From contig NZ_JACCGK010000026.1 of assembly GCF_013416325.1 (NCBI RefSeq), forward strand, positions 1 through 49,338: a stretch of DNA of 49,338 nt, given 5' to 3'. Shown one piece after another: positions 33,532-42,890 of this stretch; position 1 is the stretch's first letter; every line of letters begins with the position of its first letter. This stretch comes from Vreelandella sedimenti. GTDB lineage: Bacteria > Pseudomonadota > Gammaproteobacteria > Pseudomonadales > Halomonadaceae. The notes below the pieces were generated by a model. It had not been told where the DNA came from. It saw nothing but the letters and a program-made list of their open reading frames with translations, and did no database searches. Both the position numbers and the translations under genes were made by a program.

Positions 33532-34938
33532 TTACTCGTAAGCCATCTCTTCGAGCTCTTTCCCGCGCGTCTCTTTGACGAAGTAGATAACAAAGAAGAC
33601 AGAGGCAACAGCACTGATCGCATAAAACCCGTAGGCCCCAAACAAGCCAATAGATGCCAGCATGATAGGGAAGGTCATGGTGATACCGAAGTTGGCTAGC
33701 CATTGGAAAAGGCCTGCAATCGCCAACCCCGAACCACGCATTTGATTGGGGAACATCTCTCCCAGCATGACCCACATCACCGGCCCCCACGAGGCGTTAA
33801 AAAACAGCACATAAAGGTTGGCACACAGCAGCGCAAATACGCCCATGTCACTCGATAACTGTAGGCTGCCATCCACCATCGTCGCCGTAGAGAACGCGTA
33901 AGAGAGGCACGCTAGTGTCGCCGCCATGCCAACCGAACCACCCCAAAGCAGCGGCTTGCGACCAATTTTGTCGATCAGCGCAATGGCGAGCAGGCAGGCA
34001 CCAATACTCACGGCACCGGAGATCACATTGATGAGTAGCGCATCGCCTTCGGAGAAACCCACTGACTGCCATAGCACTGCGCCATAGTAGAAAACGACGT
34101 TAATGCCCACCAATTGCTGGAAAACCGCCAAGCCAATCCCCACCCAGACGATGCCATGTATCTTGCCCGTGGAGCGGTTGATCACATCTTTCAACCGTGG
34201 CTTGTGATCTTGATCCAGAGTGGTATTAATTTCATCAATTTTGGTGCTGACATCACGCTCAGGCATTACTAACCCAAGCACACGGCGGGCTTCGCCCTGC
34301 TTACCGGTGCTGATCAGGTAGCGCGGGCTTTCAGGGATAAACAGCAATGCCACCAGGAATACGGCAGCCGGTATCAGCTCAATCCAGAACATCCAACGCC
34401 AGGTCGCGAAGCCAAACCACAGTTCTGACATGGCCGAGCCCGCTACATAGGCCAAGACATAATTACTCAAAAATGCCATAAAAAGGCCAGAAATAATCGC
34501 CACCTGTTGAATAGTAGCTAAACGTCCTCGGTAGGCCGATGGTGCTACCTCACTGATATAAGCCGGGGTCATGACACTGGCGGCGCCTACGGCAAGCCCA
34601 CCGAGAATGCGATATATCACAAACTCCATAGAACTACCGGCAACGCCGGAGCCCCAGGCACTGATCAGGAAGAACACAGCGGCCACGATCAACAACGTAC
34701 GGCGGCCAAAGCGATCCGCCAGACGACCAGCAAAGAAAGCACCGATCGCGCAGCCCAGTAACATCGACGCCACATTGAAACCAGTGCCTGCGCTATCGGA
34801 GTTAAAAGAGGCCTGTAGGCCATCCACCGTGCCGTTGATCACGCCACTGTCGAAACCAAACAGGAAACCGCCGATGGCGGCAATACAACAGATCACCAAA
34901 ATATACGATGAGCGGCTTAGCGTTCTTTGTGTTGTCAT
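33532..34938 (-). CDS. Sugar-porter family MFS transporter
   Basis: This 468-residue permease of the XylE/GalP type has twelve hydrophobic segments, RFGRRTLLI and KIGRKPLLWGG in the two GRK loops, PESPRYLIS after helix 6 and KETRGKELEE after helix 12. These are the signatures of the sugar-porter group. Proton symport of xylose or arabinose is suggested by the neighbours. AAGGAG lies eight bases before the ATG. It is the last gene of the pentose series. Confidence 0.93.
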   Translation of the reverse strand: MTTQRTLSRSSYILVICCIAAIGGFLFGFDSGVINGTVDGLQASFNSDSAGTGFNVASMLLGCAIGAFFAGRLADRFGRRTLLIVAAVFFLISAWGSGVAGSSMEFVIYRILGGLAVGAASVMTPAYISEVAPSAYRGRLATIQQVAIISGLFMAFLSNYVLAYVAGSAMSELWFGFATWRWMFWIELIPAAVFLVALLFIPESPRYLISTGKQGEARRVLGLVMPERDVSTKIDEINTTLDQDHKPRLKDVINRSTGKIHGIVWVGIGLAVFQQLVGINVVFYYGAVLWQSVGFSEGDALLINVISGAVSIGACLLAIALIDKIGRKPLLWGGSVGMAATLACLSYAFSTATMVDGSLQLSSDMGVFALLCANLYVLFFNASWGPVMWVMLGEMFPNQMRGSGLAIAGLFQWLANFGITMTFPIMLASIGLFGAYGFYAISAVASVFFVIYFVKETRGKELEEMAYE

Positions 34939-35005
34939 TATCTAGCTCCTTGGATTTGTTATTGAGCGTTGTTTTGCATATTGGTGGTTGGAAAATTGGT
35001 AGTAG

Positions 35006-36061
35006 CTAATGGTGTAGCGTGCTCTCGCGACTGGTTGAGCGTTGGTGAACCGCGTCGTCAGGCAGCCGCTGTCCGCCGGCATCGAACGCGTGAAGCTGGG
35101 TCTGTTGCGGAGTAATGAACAGCGTGTCGCCATTACTCAGTTCGACATCGCCGGAGAGACGCACGGTGAGCGGGCCGGCCTGCTCGCTGTCCACATAGGC
35201 AAAGGCGTCAGCGCCGAGCTTCTCGATGAACCGCACACGCCCTTTCCACTCACCCTGATCACGGCTTACCTCTAGATGCTCGGGCCGGATGCCTAGGGTG
35301 GTGGCGCCATAGGCCGCCGCTAGCGGCCCTTCGATTAAGTTCATTTTCGGCGAGCCAATAAAACCAGCGACAAACAGTGTTTCAGGGCGCTGGTAAAGCG
35401 CCATGGGCTTGCCCATTTGCTCAATCTTCCCGGCGTTCATCACCACAATGCAGTCGGCCAGGGTCATCGCCTCGACCTGATCGTGGGTGACATACACCAT
35501 GGTGGTATCGAGCCGTTGATGCAGTTCGGCCAACTCGACCCGCATGCGGTTGCGTAACGAAGCGTCCAGATTAGAGAGCGGCTCGTCGAACAGAAATACG
35601 CCGGGGCTGCGCACAATGGCACGGCCAATGGCCACCCGCTGGCGCTGCCCCCCAGAGAGCTCAGCAGGTTTACGCTCGAGCAGATCCTCAAGATTGAGCA
35701 AGCGCGCGGCCTCGGTCACTTTGGCTTCCCGTTCTTTGCTGGGCACTTTTGCCAGCCGCATGCCGAAGTCGATATTGCGAGCGACCGTCATGTGCGGGTA
35801 AAGCGCGTAGGACTGGAAAACCATGGCAATGTCCCGGTCACTCGGCTCGGCAGTGGTAACGTCTTCCCCGCCGATAGTGATCGTGCCCTGGGTCACGGTC
35901 TCCAGGCCCGCAATCATGCGCAGCAAGGTGGATTTTCCGCAGCCAGAAGGCCCAACCAGCACAGTGAAAGAGCCATCTTCGATATGCAGATTTAAATCAG
36001 GGATTACCGTGGTTTTGCCATGAAACGTCTTTTCGATGTCGCGTAGTGTTACTTCAGCCAT
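35006..36061 (-). CDS. CUT1 sugar ABC transporter ATPase (MsmX/UgpC-like)
   Basis: From the ATG at 36061 the protein is 351 residues; the open frame extends to 36136 into the GH43 gene. Walker A GPSGCGKST is at residues 37-45, signature LSGGQRQR at 135-142 and Walker B VFLFDE at 155-160. The C-terminal domain (after about 235) is the MOI-type regulatory domain, with LGIRPEHLEV. It energises the two permeases at 37696-39452. It lies four bases after the GH43 gene. The extreme C-terminus is unusual (ends RESTLHH). Confidence 0.94.
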   Translation of the reverse strand: MAEVTLRDIEKTFHGKTTVIPDLNLHIEDGSFTVLVGPSGCGKSTLLRMIAGLETVTQGTITIGGEDVTTAEPSDRDIAMVFQSYALYPHMTVARNIDFGMRLAKVPSKEREAKVTEAARLLNLEDLLERKPAELSGGQRQRVAIGRAIVRSPGVFLFDEPLSNLDASLRNRMRVELAELHQRLDTTMVYVTHDQVEAMTLADCIVVMNAGKIEQMGKPMALYQRPETLFVAGFIGSPKMNLIEGPLAAAYGATTLGIRPEHLEVSRDQGEWKGRVRFIEKLGADAFAYVDSEQAGPLTVRLSGDVELSNGDTLFITPQQTQLHAFDAGGQRLPDDAVHQRSTSRESTLHH

Positions 36062-36065
36062 GAGC

Positions 36066-37682
36066 TTATCTCGTCTCTGAAAGAGGGGCGCGGCGATAGC
36101 AAAACGCCTGGAAATCGGCGGGGGTGCCGCGTCCACTAATGTCGTGGGCGGCCATTCCTAGAAAATTGCCGGTGAAATAGCCGTGGGCACGACCGCTGCC
36201 TTCGTCGGAAAGCAGGCCAGCATCTAACGCAGGACCAATCGATTGCCAGGGCTGATCTCCCTGGGCATAGCGAAAGCGCAGCTCCCGGGCATGGATATCC
36301 AGCCCAAGCCGAATAGTGGCATCAGGGGCAAGGCGGACACCTTCTTCGACGGTACTCAGATTGCCGTTCGGCCAATCATCCAGGCAACTGATAATGCTGA
36401 GCAGCTTGTCGCCTGCATCGTTCAAGGTCACCGCTAAATAATGGAACTTGAAGCGGTTGTAGTAGGCGATAAGCCCGGCAAACTGCTGAATGTCCTCGGG
36501 TTCAAAGATGAGTGTCGTTTCGGCACTGCAGTGGATGCTGTCCTGACGACGTGCCACTAGCGCCTGCTCAAACCAGGAACCTACCGATTCACGGCCAAAA
36601 AGACGTAAGTAGCCAGGCCGTTCAGTGAGCGAAAACAGCCGTTCCGGATAGGGGGTACGCAGCCACTGAAACGCATCGGGCAGCGTTGCTGATTTGAAAT
36701 CGTAGTGCTCTGCATGAGCAGGCAGCTTCTGCGTCACCCCACTCATCGCCACCTCTAACGCTGGTACATTGCCCTCATCAGCGAGCCGTAGCCAGCCATC
36801 TTCGCCCCACTCCACGCGCTGAATAGCGGTCTCGCGCCCCATCGGCGATAGCCGGGTGCCTGTCAGAGGTCTACTGCATAAATGCACCAGATAAGTGTCA
36901 CCTTCAGGGGAGTCGACCAAGTCTGCATGGCCAGCCCGCTGTAGCGGGTTTTCAGGATCATGTCGACTCGTCAGAAGTGGATTGTTGGGATGTACCTCGT
37001 AAGGGCCTGTCAGCGTTTTGGAACGCGCCATGGTCACCGCATGCTGGTAACCCGTGCCGCCCTCGGCCACCAAGAGGTGGTACCAACCATCGCGCCAGTA
37101 GAGATGCGAACCTTCTGTAAGCTTCATTTCGGTACCGGCGAAAATATTGGTGATATCGCCCACCAAGCGGCGTTGCTCAGGATCGTAATGTTGCAGCACT
37201 ATTCCGCCGAAACGATCCCGTCCTTCGCGCTGGCGATAATCCCACTGCAGGTTGATCAACCACTTTCGGCCATCGGAATCGTGAAACAGTGAAGGGTCAA
37301 AGCCACTTGAATTCAGGTAGACCGGATCGCTCCAGGGCCCCTCGATACGCGGCGCTGTCACCACGTAATTATGTCCATCCTTGAAGTTCCCCTCATAACG
37401 TTTCATGTCGGTATAAACCAGCCAGAACAGCCCGTCGGCGTAGCTTAAGCAGGGCGCCCAGATTCCGCATGAGTCCGGATTGCCGCGCATATCTAGTTGG
37501 CTGGCACGGCTCAAGGGCCGTGTGACCAGCGTCCAGTTAGCCAAATCGCGGGAGTGATGAATCTGAACGCCTGGGTACCACTCAAAGGTCGATGTGGCCA
37601 AGTAATAGTCGTCGCCTACCCGACAAATAGAGGGGTCAGGATTGAACCCGGCCAGAATAGGGTTATGGATAACATCGTTCAT
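36066..37682 (-). CDS. GH43 beta-xylosidase
   Basis: This 538-residue glycoside hydrolase has the GH43 three acidic residues: Asp16 in GFNPDPS (base), Asp129 in SGFDPS (pKa modulator) and Glu190 in TEGSHLYW (acid). After the five-bladed propeller (to about 330), a C-terminal beta-sandwich follows, as in the long GH43 beta-xylosidases. There is no signal peptide, so it acts in the cytoplasm on imported xylo-oligosaccharides. AGGAGG lies seven bases before the ATG. It lies between the ABC permease and ATPase genes and probably belongs to the same transcript. Confidence 0.94.
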   Translation of the reverse strand: MNDVIHNPILAGFNPDPSICRVGDDYYLATSTFEWYPGVQIHHSRDLANWTLVTRPLSRASQLDMRGNPDSCGIWAPCLSYADGLFWLVYTDMKRYEGNFKDGHNYVVTAPRIEGPWSDPVYLNSSGFDPSLFHDSDGRKWLINLQWDYRQREGRDRFGGIVLQHYDPEQRRLVGDITNIFAGTEMKLTEGSHLYWRDGWYHLLVAEGGTGYQHAVTMARSKTLTGPYEVHPNNPLLTSRHDPENPLQRAGHADLVDSPEGDTYLVHLCSRPLTGTRLSPMGRETAIQRVEWGEDGWLRLADEGNVPALEVAMSGVTQKLPAHAEHYDFKSATLPDAFQWLRTPYPERLFSLTERPGYLRLFGRESVGSWFEQALVARRQDSIHCSAETTLIFEPEDIQQFAGLIAYYNRFKFHYLAVTLNDAGDKLLSIISCLDDWPNGNLSTVEEGVRLAPDATIRLGLDIHARELRFRYAQGDQPWQSIGPALDAGLLSDEGSGRAHGYFTGNFLGMAAHDISGRGTPADFQAFCYRRAPLSETR

Positions 37683-37695
37683 TATGGATCCTCCT

Positions 37696-38523
37696 TTATC
37701 CCTTAACCGAGCCGCCGGTCAGGCCAGCCACGATGTACTTCTGGGCGGCGAGAAAGAAAATAACCGCCGGAATGATGGTCAAGGTCACGAAGGCCAGAAT
37801 CATGTTCCACTGGGTCAGGTACTCCCCTTGGAACTGCATCATGCCCAGCGGCCAGGTGTAGATAGAGCGGTCATTGAGCACCACTAACGGCAGTAGAAAG
37901 TTGTTCCAGCTCTGCACAAAGACGAACACGCCCACGGTGGCCAGAATGGGGGTCGAGAGCGGCAGCGTGAACGACCAGAAGAAGCGCAAGTAACTGCAGC
38001 CATCGACGTAGGCCGCTTCAAACAGCTCTTTGGGCAGTTGGTCGAAGAAAGCCTTAAAGAGCAGGATGGCTAACGACAAACCAAACGCTGTCTGGGGCAA
38101 GATCACCGCCCAATAGGTATCCAGCAGGCCCAAATCCCGCACCTTGATAAACAGCGGCAGAATGGCCGCCGCAAAGGGAAACATCAGACCGAGTAGCAGA
38201 TAGGAGAGGATCATCTTGGCGCCGAAAAAGCGGATCTGCGAAAACACATAAGCCGCTGCGGCCCCCACCACCAGGGTTAAAAACACCGTCATTAACGAGA
38301 TGAAAAACGAGTTACCCAAATAGCGCCAGAAATTGCCGTCCAGCAGGATGCCGATGTAATTGTCGGCAGCCCAACTATCAGGCAGCCACAGCGGATTGGT
38401 ACGCAGCTCTGAATTCCCCTTGAAGCCACCGAAAAATGCCGCTAACAGAGGGCCGATCACCACGCTCGCTACCACTATCAGGATGATCACCCGCAGGGTG
38501 TTACGGGTAGTGATACTTTTCAT
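37696..38523 (-). CDS. CUT1 sugar ABC transporter permease (MalG-like)
   Basis: This 275-residue permease has six hydrophobic helices and the EAA loop EAAYVDGCSYLRFFWSFTLP, followed by LATVGVFVFVQSWNNFLLPL, both typical of MalG-type partners. The start overlaps the previous permease stop in ATGA. With the permease at 38520 and the ATPase at 35006 it forms the importer. Oligosaccharide specificity is inferred from the adjacent cytoplasmic xylosidase. Confidence 0.94.
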   Translation of the reverse strand: MKSITTRNTLRVIILIVVASVVIGPLLAAFFGGFKGNSELRTNPLWLPDSWAADNYIGILLDGNFWRYLGNSFFISLMTVFLTLVVGAAAAYVFSQIRFFGAKMILSYLLLGLMFPFAAAILPLFIKVRDLGLLDTYWAVILPQTAFGLSLAILLFKAFFDQLPKELFEAAYVDGCSYLRFFWSFTLPLSTPILATVGVFVFVQSWNNFLLPLVVLNDRSIYTWPLGMMQFQGEYLTQWNMILAFVTLTIIPAVIFFLAAQKYIVAGLTGGSVKG

Positions 38524-39452
38524 GCCTTACTCCCCTTGCCGGTGGTGCGTTGGTAGAAGAAGGCGATTCCGATAGCGAGCACAAACAGCACTACCGCAGC
38601 GGCGCTACCAAAGCCAATATTGAGTCGTGAGAGACCGAAGCTGTACAGGTAGGTAACGATGGTATGGGTCGAGTTAGAGGGGCCGCCGTTGGTCATCGGG
38701 ATAATAATGTCGAAGATCTGTAGCGAACCGATAATGGCAAAGAAACCACTCACCACGATGGCATGCTTAATCAGCGGGATTTGTACAAAAAGCGCCACTT
38801 GGCGGGGTTTAGCCCCTTCAAGCTTGGCGGCTTCAACCAGATCCTTGGGCACGCTCTGCAGGGCGGCAATGTAGATCATCATATGGAAGCCAAAGTACTT
38901 CCAAACGATCACGGTCATAATCGCCGGAAACGCCCATTGATGGTCGGCCAACACATACACCGACTCCTGGCCCATAGCATGCAACAGCGAACTGGTAATG
39001 CCATAGTCGCCGTCAAAAACAAAGCTCCAGATGAGCCCCGCGGCCACTTCCGCCAAGATATAGGGCAGAAAAAACACCAGTCTGAACAGGGTATTGGTGG
39101 GCGTTTTACGGTACACCAACAGTGCTAATCCCAGTGCCAGGGGCATCTGAATCAGTAGCGATACCAGTATCAGCTTGGCGGTATTCCACAGCGCGGTATG
39201 AAACACCGAGTGATCGAGCAGGCGCTGATAATTTTGCGAGCCGACAAAGTCACTGGGCGCACCGTAGCCATTCCAGGAAAAGCCGCTGTAATAGACGGCA
39301 TCCGCTAGCGGCAGAATGACGAACAGCGAAAAAAGGATTAACGCCGGTGGGAGCAGGATTAATAGCGCGGTGAATTTACCGCTCACCAAGCCTTTCTTCA
39401 CCCGGTCAGCGTTCCCTCTCCGCGGCACGGCGGTTCGGTCAAGCGTGGTCAT
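38520..39452 (-). CDS. CUT1 sugar ABC transporter permease (MalF-like)
   Basis: This 310-residue permease has six hydrophobic helices after a basic N-terminus. The EAA loop is EAAKLEGAKPRQVALFVQIP, and FDIIIPMTNGGPSNSTHTI is the usual segment following. It is coupled to the second permease by a four-base overlap. A hairpin at 39479-39504 separates it from the binding-protein gene. Confidence 0.94.
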   Translation of the reverse strand: MTTLDRTAVPRRGNADRVKKGLVSGKFTALLILLPPALILFSLFVILPLADAVYYSGFSWNGYGAPSDFVGSQNYQRLLDHSVFHTALWNTAKLILVSLLIQMPLALGLALLVYRKTPTNTLFRLVFFLPYILAEVAAGLIWSFVFDGDYGITSSLLHAMGQESVYVLADHQWAFPAIMTVIVWKYFGFHMMIYIAALQSVPKDLVEAAKLEGAKPRQVALFVQIPLIKHAIVVSGFFAIIGSLQIFDIIIPMTNGGPSNSTHTIVTYLYSFGLSRLNIGFGSAAAVVLFVLAIGIAFFYQRTTGKGSKA

Positions 39453-39478
39453 GGCAAACTCCGAGCCAGAGCGTGGAT

Positions 39479-39504
39479 GAGCACGGGCGGTAACGCGCGT
39501 GCTC
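39479..39504 (-). promoter_or_regulatory. Intercistronic stem-loop after the CUT1 binding-protein gene
   Basis: GAGCACG / CGTGCTC form a 7-bp stem in the 66-base gap between the binding-protein stop and the permease start. No T run follows. It probably stabilises the binding-protein message. Confidence 0.6.
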
Positions 39505-39518
39505 TTTTAGCGGGCGGA

Positions 39519-40808
39519 TCATCTAAACTGCCAGGCCTCTTCGACCCGGGCGACGGCCTCTTCGGGCGTCACGACGCCTTGCGCCAAATCGCCGCTAATG
39601 TCGTTAATCGTCGCGCCTACGGACGTTCCCAGCGCTTGATCCAGGAACACTTGATGGAAGGCAGATTGCTCAAGAATCTCCGCAACGCGGCGGGCATAGG
39701 GCGTTTCAAGGGCTTCAGCTGAGCCCTCGGCAACCGGCACAAAGATGCCTGTCGCGGCGGCTTTACGCTGATTGTCGGCATTGAGCAGAAAACGCAGGAA
39801 GTCGACCGCTTCATCGGGCGCATCACGGGTGACAGCAAAACCATTCATCCCGCCAAAACTCTGTGCGTTGCCCTCACCACCTTCGACCTCTGGAAAAGGG
39901 ACAAACAGCAAGTCGTCATCCGGGACACCCTCGCCACTGACTGAGCGCTGCTTGGAAGGAAGATAATCCCAGTCACCCATCACGTGGAAGGCGGCCTCGC
40001 CATCGCCAAACATGCCGCTGGCACGCTCGTAGGAAGTGGCCATAAAGCCGGACTGAAAAGGATCAAGCTCAACAAGCGACTGCAGCATCTCCCCCGCGCG
40101 TACAAACGGTTCGCCGTTAAAGCCGCTGTTATCACCACTTTTGGCCGCTTCAATGCCCTCGCCACCGGCTAGGCGGGTGACTAAAGAGCCCCAATAGAAG
40201 TGCAGCGGCCAACCATCCTGGCCACCGACCACCAGCGGCGTTATGCCCTCTTCCCGCAATGCCACCACGGCGTTTTCAAAATCCTCCCAGGTCTTGATCG
40301 CTTGCGCATCAACTCCCGCTTGTTCTGTCAGGGCAGTGTTCGCCCAGATACCCACCACCGTGGCGTAGAGCGGCGCGCCATAGACGCGATCATCGAGGGT
40401 AAAAGCGCGCACTGCAGATTCTGGATAGATATCCTGCCAGCCATCGCGCATCGGCTCGCTCAGGTCGCGGACAAACCCCGCGTCCACCTGATCGCGCAAC
40501 CCCTCACCGCCCCAGGTGTAATAGATATCCGGACGCTGGCTGGACTGCAGCATGGTGGGCAGGCGCGTTTTGTATGCCTCGTTGGCAAGGTATTCGAACT
40601 CGACATTAACGTCGGGGTGCTCCGCCTCATAGGCGGCAACCACTTCCTCGTAGTAGCGCTTTTCAGCGCTACTGCTCTCAATCCTTAGCACCGTCACCGT
40701 GGTATCGGCGGCTGCGGTTACTGACCCCAAAGCAGCAACAGCGGCAACAACCAGCGCTAAGTGACGAGGGCGTGAACAGGGCACGTTGTATTTGTTAGAT
40801 ACGTGCAT
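39519..40808 (-). CDS. CUT1 sugar ABC transporter, extracellular solute-binding protein
   Basis: This 429-residue family 1 solute-binding protein has a signal peptide (hydrophobic core ALVVAAVAALG, cleavage near AAA-D, residues 33-35). Mature landmarks are YEAEHPDVNVEFEYLANEAY, PDIYYTWGGEG and FGGMNGFAVTRDAPDEAVDF. The predicted ligands are xylo-oligosaccharides or related oligomers, from context. AGGAG lies nine bases before the ATG. It is 45 bases after the dehydrogenase gene. Confidence 0.93.
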   Translation of the reverse strand: MHVSNKYNVPCSRPRHLALVVAAVAALGSVTAAADTTVTVLRIESSSAEKRYYEEVVAAYEAEHPDVNVEFEYLANEAYKTRLPTMLQSSQRPDIYYTWGGEGLRDQVDAGFVRDLSEPMRDGWQDIYPESAVRAFTLDDRVYGAPLYATVVGIWANTALTEQAGVDAQAIKTWEDFENAVVALREEGITPLVVGGQDGWPLHFYWGSLVTRLAGGEGIEAAKSGDNSGFNGEPFVRAGEMLQSLVELDPFQSGFMATSYERASGMFGDGEAAFHVMGDWDYLPSKQRSVSGEGVPDDDLLFVPFPEVEGGEGNAQSFGGMNGFAVTRDAPDEAVDFLRFLLNADNQRKAAATGIFVPVAEGSAEALETPYARRVAEILEQSAFHQVFLDQALGTSVGATINDISGDLAQGVVTPEEAVARVEEAWQFR

Positions 40809-40853
40809 GAAATTCTCCTAATATTATTTTAAAGCTTGCTGTTGAGCCGTCCC

Positions 40854-41624
40854 TCAAGCCCAGCCCGCGTCCACCGCCAATTCCTGGGCGGTGATGGCCT
40901 GGCTTTCGGCACTGGCTAAAAACAGCACCGCGGGGGCGATATGCTGGGGTTCAAGGCGCATTTTTAGGCACTGGCGTTGTTGAATGGCGACTTCGTCGCC
41001 GGGGCTAATCCACTTTTCGAGCTGCCGCTCGGTCATCACCGAGCCGGGCACCAGCGTATTAACGCGAATATTGTGCTCGCCCAGCTCCCGGGCCAGGCTG
41101 CGGGTCAAACCGTGCACGGCCGCTTTGGCAGTCACATAAGCGGGCAAACCGCCTAACGCCATTTGCACGCTGACCGAGCCAAAGTTAATAATCGAGCCAC
41201 CTCCCGCTTGCATCATCTGTTCTGCCGCTGCCTGGGCAGCAAAGAACATCGGCCGCAGGTTAAGCGACATACGTTCATCCCAATAAGCAACATCCACATC
41301 CTGCCAGGCGTGACGATCATCGCTCGCGGCATTGTTCACCAGAGTATGGATAGGCCCGACGTTTTGGCCGGTCTCCGCTATCACTTGCTGAAGGCTTGCC
41401 ACATCACGGATATCACAGTGGTGATAGCGCGGCGCTTTGCCGGTCTCGGCGCGGAGCTCTTCGACCAGCGCCTCGCTGGCCTCATCGTTAATATCGACAA
41501 ACACCACCCGCGCGCCCTGAAGGTGAAAGGCTCGGGTAAGCGAGGCGCCAATGCCGCTGCCGCCGCCGGTAATAAAGACCACACGCTGTTCAAGGCTTGT
41601 ATAGCGCGCTGAGTGCTGATTCAT
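40854..41624 (-). CDS. SDR family oxidoreductase, XylB-like D-xylose dehydrogenase
   Basis: From the ATG at 41624 (256 residues) the NAD-binding TGGGSGIG is at 19-26, NNA at 97-99 and the catalytic set Ser150, Tyr163, Lys167 is in NFGSVSV and YVTAK. The segment DDRHAWQDVDVAYWDERMSL is almost identical in pattern to the Caulobacter D-xylose dehydrogenase XylB (DDRHKLADVTGAYWDERI), which makes xylonolactone for the Weimberg route. GAGAGG lies eleven bases before the ATG; a GTG four codons upstream is also open. An L-arabinose or other sugar substrate remains possible. Confidence 0.87.
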   Translation of the reverse strand: MNQHSARYTSLEQRVVFITGGGSGIGASLTRAFHLQGARVVFVDINDEASEALVEELRAETGKAPRYHHCDIRDVASLQQVIAETGQNVGPIHTLVNNAASDDRHAWQDVDVAYWDERMSLNLRPMFFAAQAAAEQMMQAGGGSIINFGSVSVQMALGGLPAYVTAKAAVHGLTRSLARELGEHNIRVNTLVPGSVMTERQLEKWISPGDEVAIQQRQCLKMRLEPQHIAPAVLFLASAESQAITAQELAVDAGWA

Positions 41625-41667
41625 ATTGTTTCCCACCTCTCTCTTTTAGGCGTGCTTTAACCGCGTT

Positions 41668-42831
41668 TTAAATATCCACCCACTGCCCACCGGCAGCGGA
41701 CGAGGCCAGCGCGCGGGTAATAAACGTCAGGCCATCGACACCGTCGGCTACCCCCGGTGTTTGCATCGCCAGCGCCTCAGCGCGTTCACCCCGCTGATGG
41801 GCGTGAATTTGCACGGCGAAATCTCGATAGAGCTGGGCAAAGGCTTCGAGATAGCCTTCCGGATGCCCCGGTGGAATGCGTGCAGCCGCCATGGCGGCTT
41901 CGCCTAGGCCAGGGCCGTTGCGGGTCAATATCCGTGGCGGCTCTCCCAGTGGCGAATGCACTAGCTGATTGGGCGTTTCCTGGCGCCAGGCAAGGCCACC
42001 CTTGCTGCCATACACGCGTAGCTGCAGGCCGTTTTCGTTGCCCGGCGCAACTTGGCTAGACCACAGCATGCCCCGTGCACCGCCCTTGAAGCGCAGCAGC
42101 ATATGTACGTTGTCATCCAACGCTCGCCCTTCGACAAAGGTGTGCATATCGGCGGTGAGTGATTCCAGTTGCAGGCCGGTCACATAGCGCGCCAGGTGAT
42201 ACGCGTGAGTGCCGATATCGCCCAAACAGCCCGCCGGACCGCTGCGTTTGGGGTCGGTGCGCCACTCGGCTTGCTTGACGCCGCACTCTTCCAGGCGGGT
42301 GGAGAGCCAATCTTGCGGGTACTCCACTTGGACGACGCGAAGATCACCCAGCTCACCGTTAGCTACCATCTCGCGCGCCTGGCGAACCAGCGAGTAGCCG
42401 GAGTAGTTATGGGTTAAGCCGAAGAACAGTCCCGTCCGTTCCACCAGCTCGGCGAGGGTTTGCGCCTCTTCCAGGGTGATCGTCATCGGCTTGTCGCAGA
42501 TGACGTGAAAACCCGCTTCTAAAAAAGTGCGCGCCACGTCGAAGTGCACATGGTTGGGGGTCACAATGGCGACCACATCGATACCATCCGAGCGCTTGCG
42601 CTCCGCTTCGGCCAGGGTCTGGTAGTCGGGGTAAGCGCGTTCGGCGTCAACGTGCAGCTCCGCGGCGGCGGCCCGGCTGCGATCAGGGTCAGAGGCAAAG
42701 GCCCCGGCAACCAGTTCGAAATGGTCATCCAACCGCGCGGCGATGCGGTGCACCCCGCCGATAAACGCTCCCTGGCCACCGCCGACCATGCCCAGGCGCA
42801 GCCGACGCGGCGTGTCGTGTTGATTGCTCAT
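41668..42831 (-). CDS. Gfo/Idh/MocA family oxidoreductase
   Basis: This 387-residue NAD(P)-dependent sugar or inositol dehydrogenase has the nucleotide fold LGMVGGGQGAFIG at residues 13-25, the ICDKPMT segment at 111-117 (Lys114 usual catalytic Lys) and LGDIGTHAYHLA, where the conserved Asp and His act on the substrate. The substrate is not identifiable. It follows the sugar isomerase-like gene, a common pairing in carbohydrate catabolism. Confidence 0.93.
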   Translation of the reverse strand: MSNQHDTPRRLRLGMVGGGQGAFIGGVHRIAARLDDHFELVAGAFASDPDRSRAAAAELHVDAERAYPDYQTLAEAERKRSDGIDVVAIVTPNHVHFDVARTFLEAGFHVICDKPMTITLEEAQTLAELVERTGLFFGLTHNYSGYSLVRQAREMVANGELGDLRVVQVEYPQDWLSTRLEECGVKQAEWRTDPKRSGPAGCLGDIGTHAYHLARYVTGLQLESLTADMHTFVEGRALDDNVHMLLRFKGGARGMLWSSQVAPGNENGLQLRVYGSKGGLAWRQETPNQLVHSPLGEPPRILTRNGPGLGEAAMAAARIPPGHPEGYLEAFAQLYRDFAVQIHAHQRGERAEALAMQTPGVADGVDGLTFITRALASSAAGGQWVDI

Positions 42832-42854
42832 GTCGTATTGCCCTTCCGCTGTCG

Positions 42855-42878
42855 TTGAATTAATGGGGTTGAATTAAT
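42855..42878. repeat. Short direct repeat between isomerase and Gfo/Idh genes
   Basis: TTGAATTAAT occurs twice, separated by GGGG, in the 59-base gap. It may be a chance duplication; no function is evident. Confidence 0.5.
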
Positions 42879-42890
42879 TGAGGCTCGTTA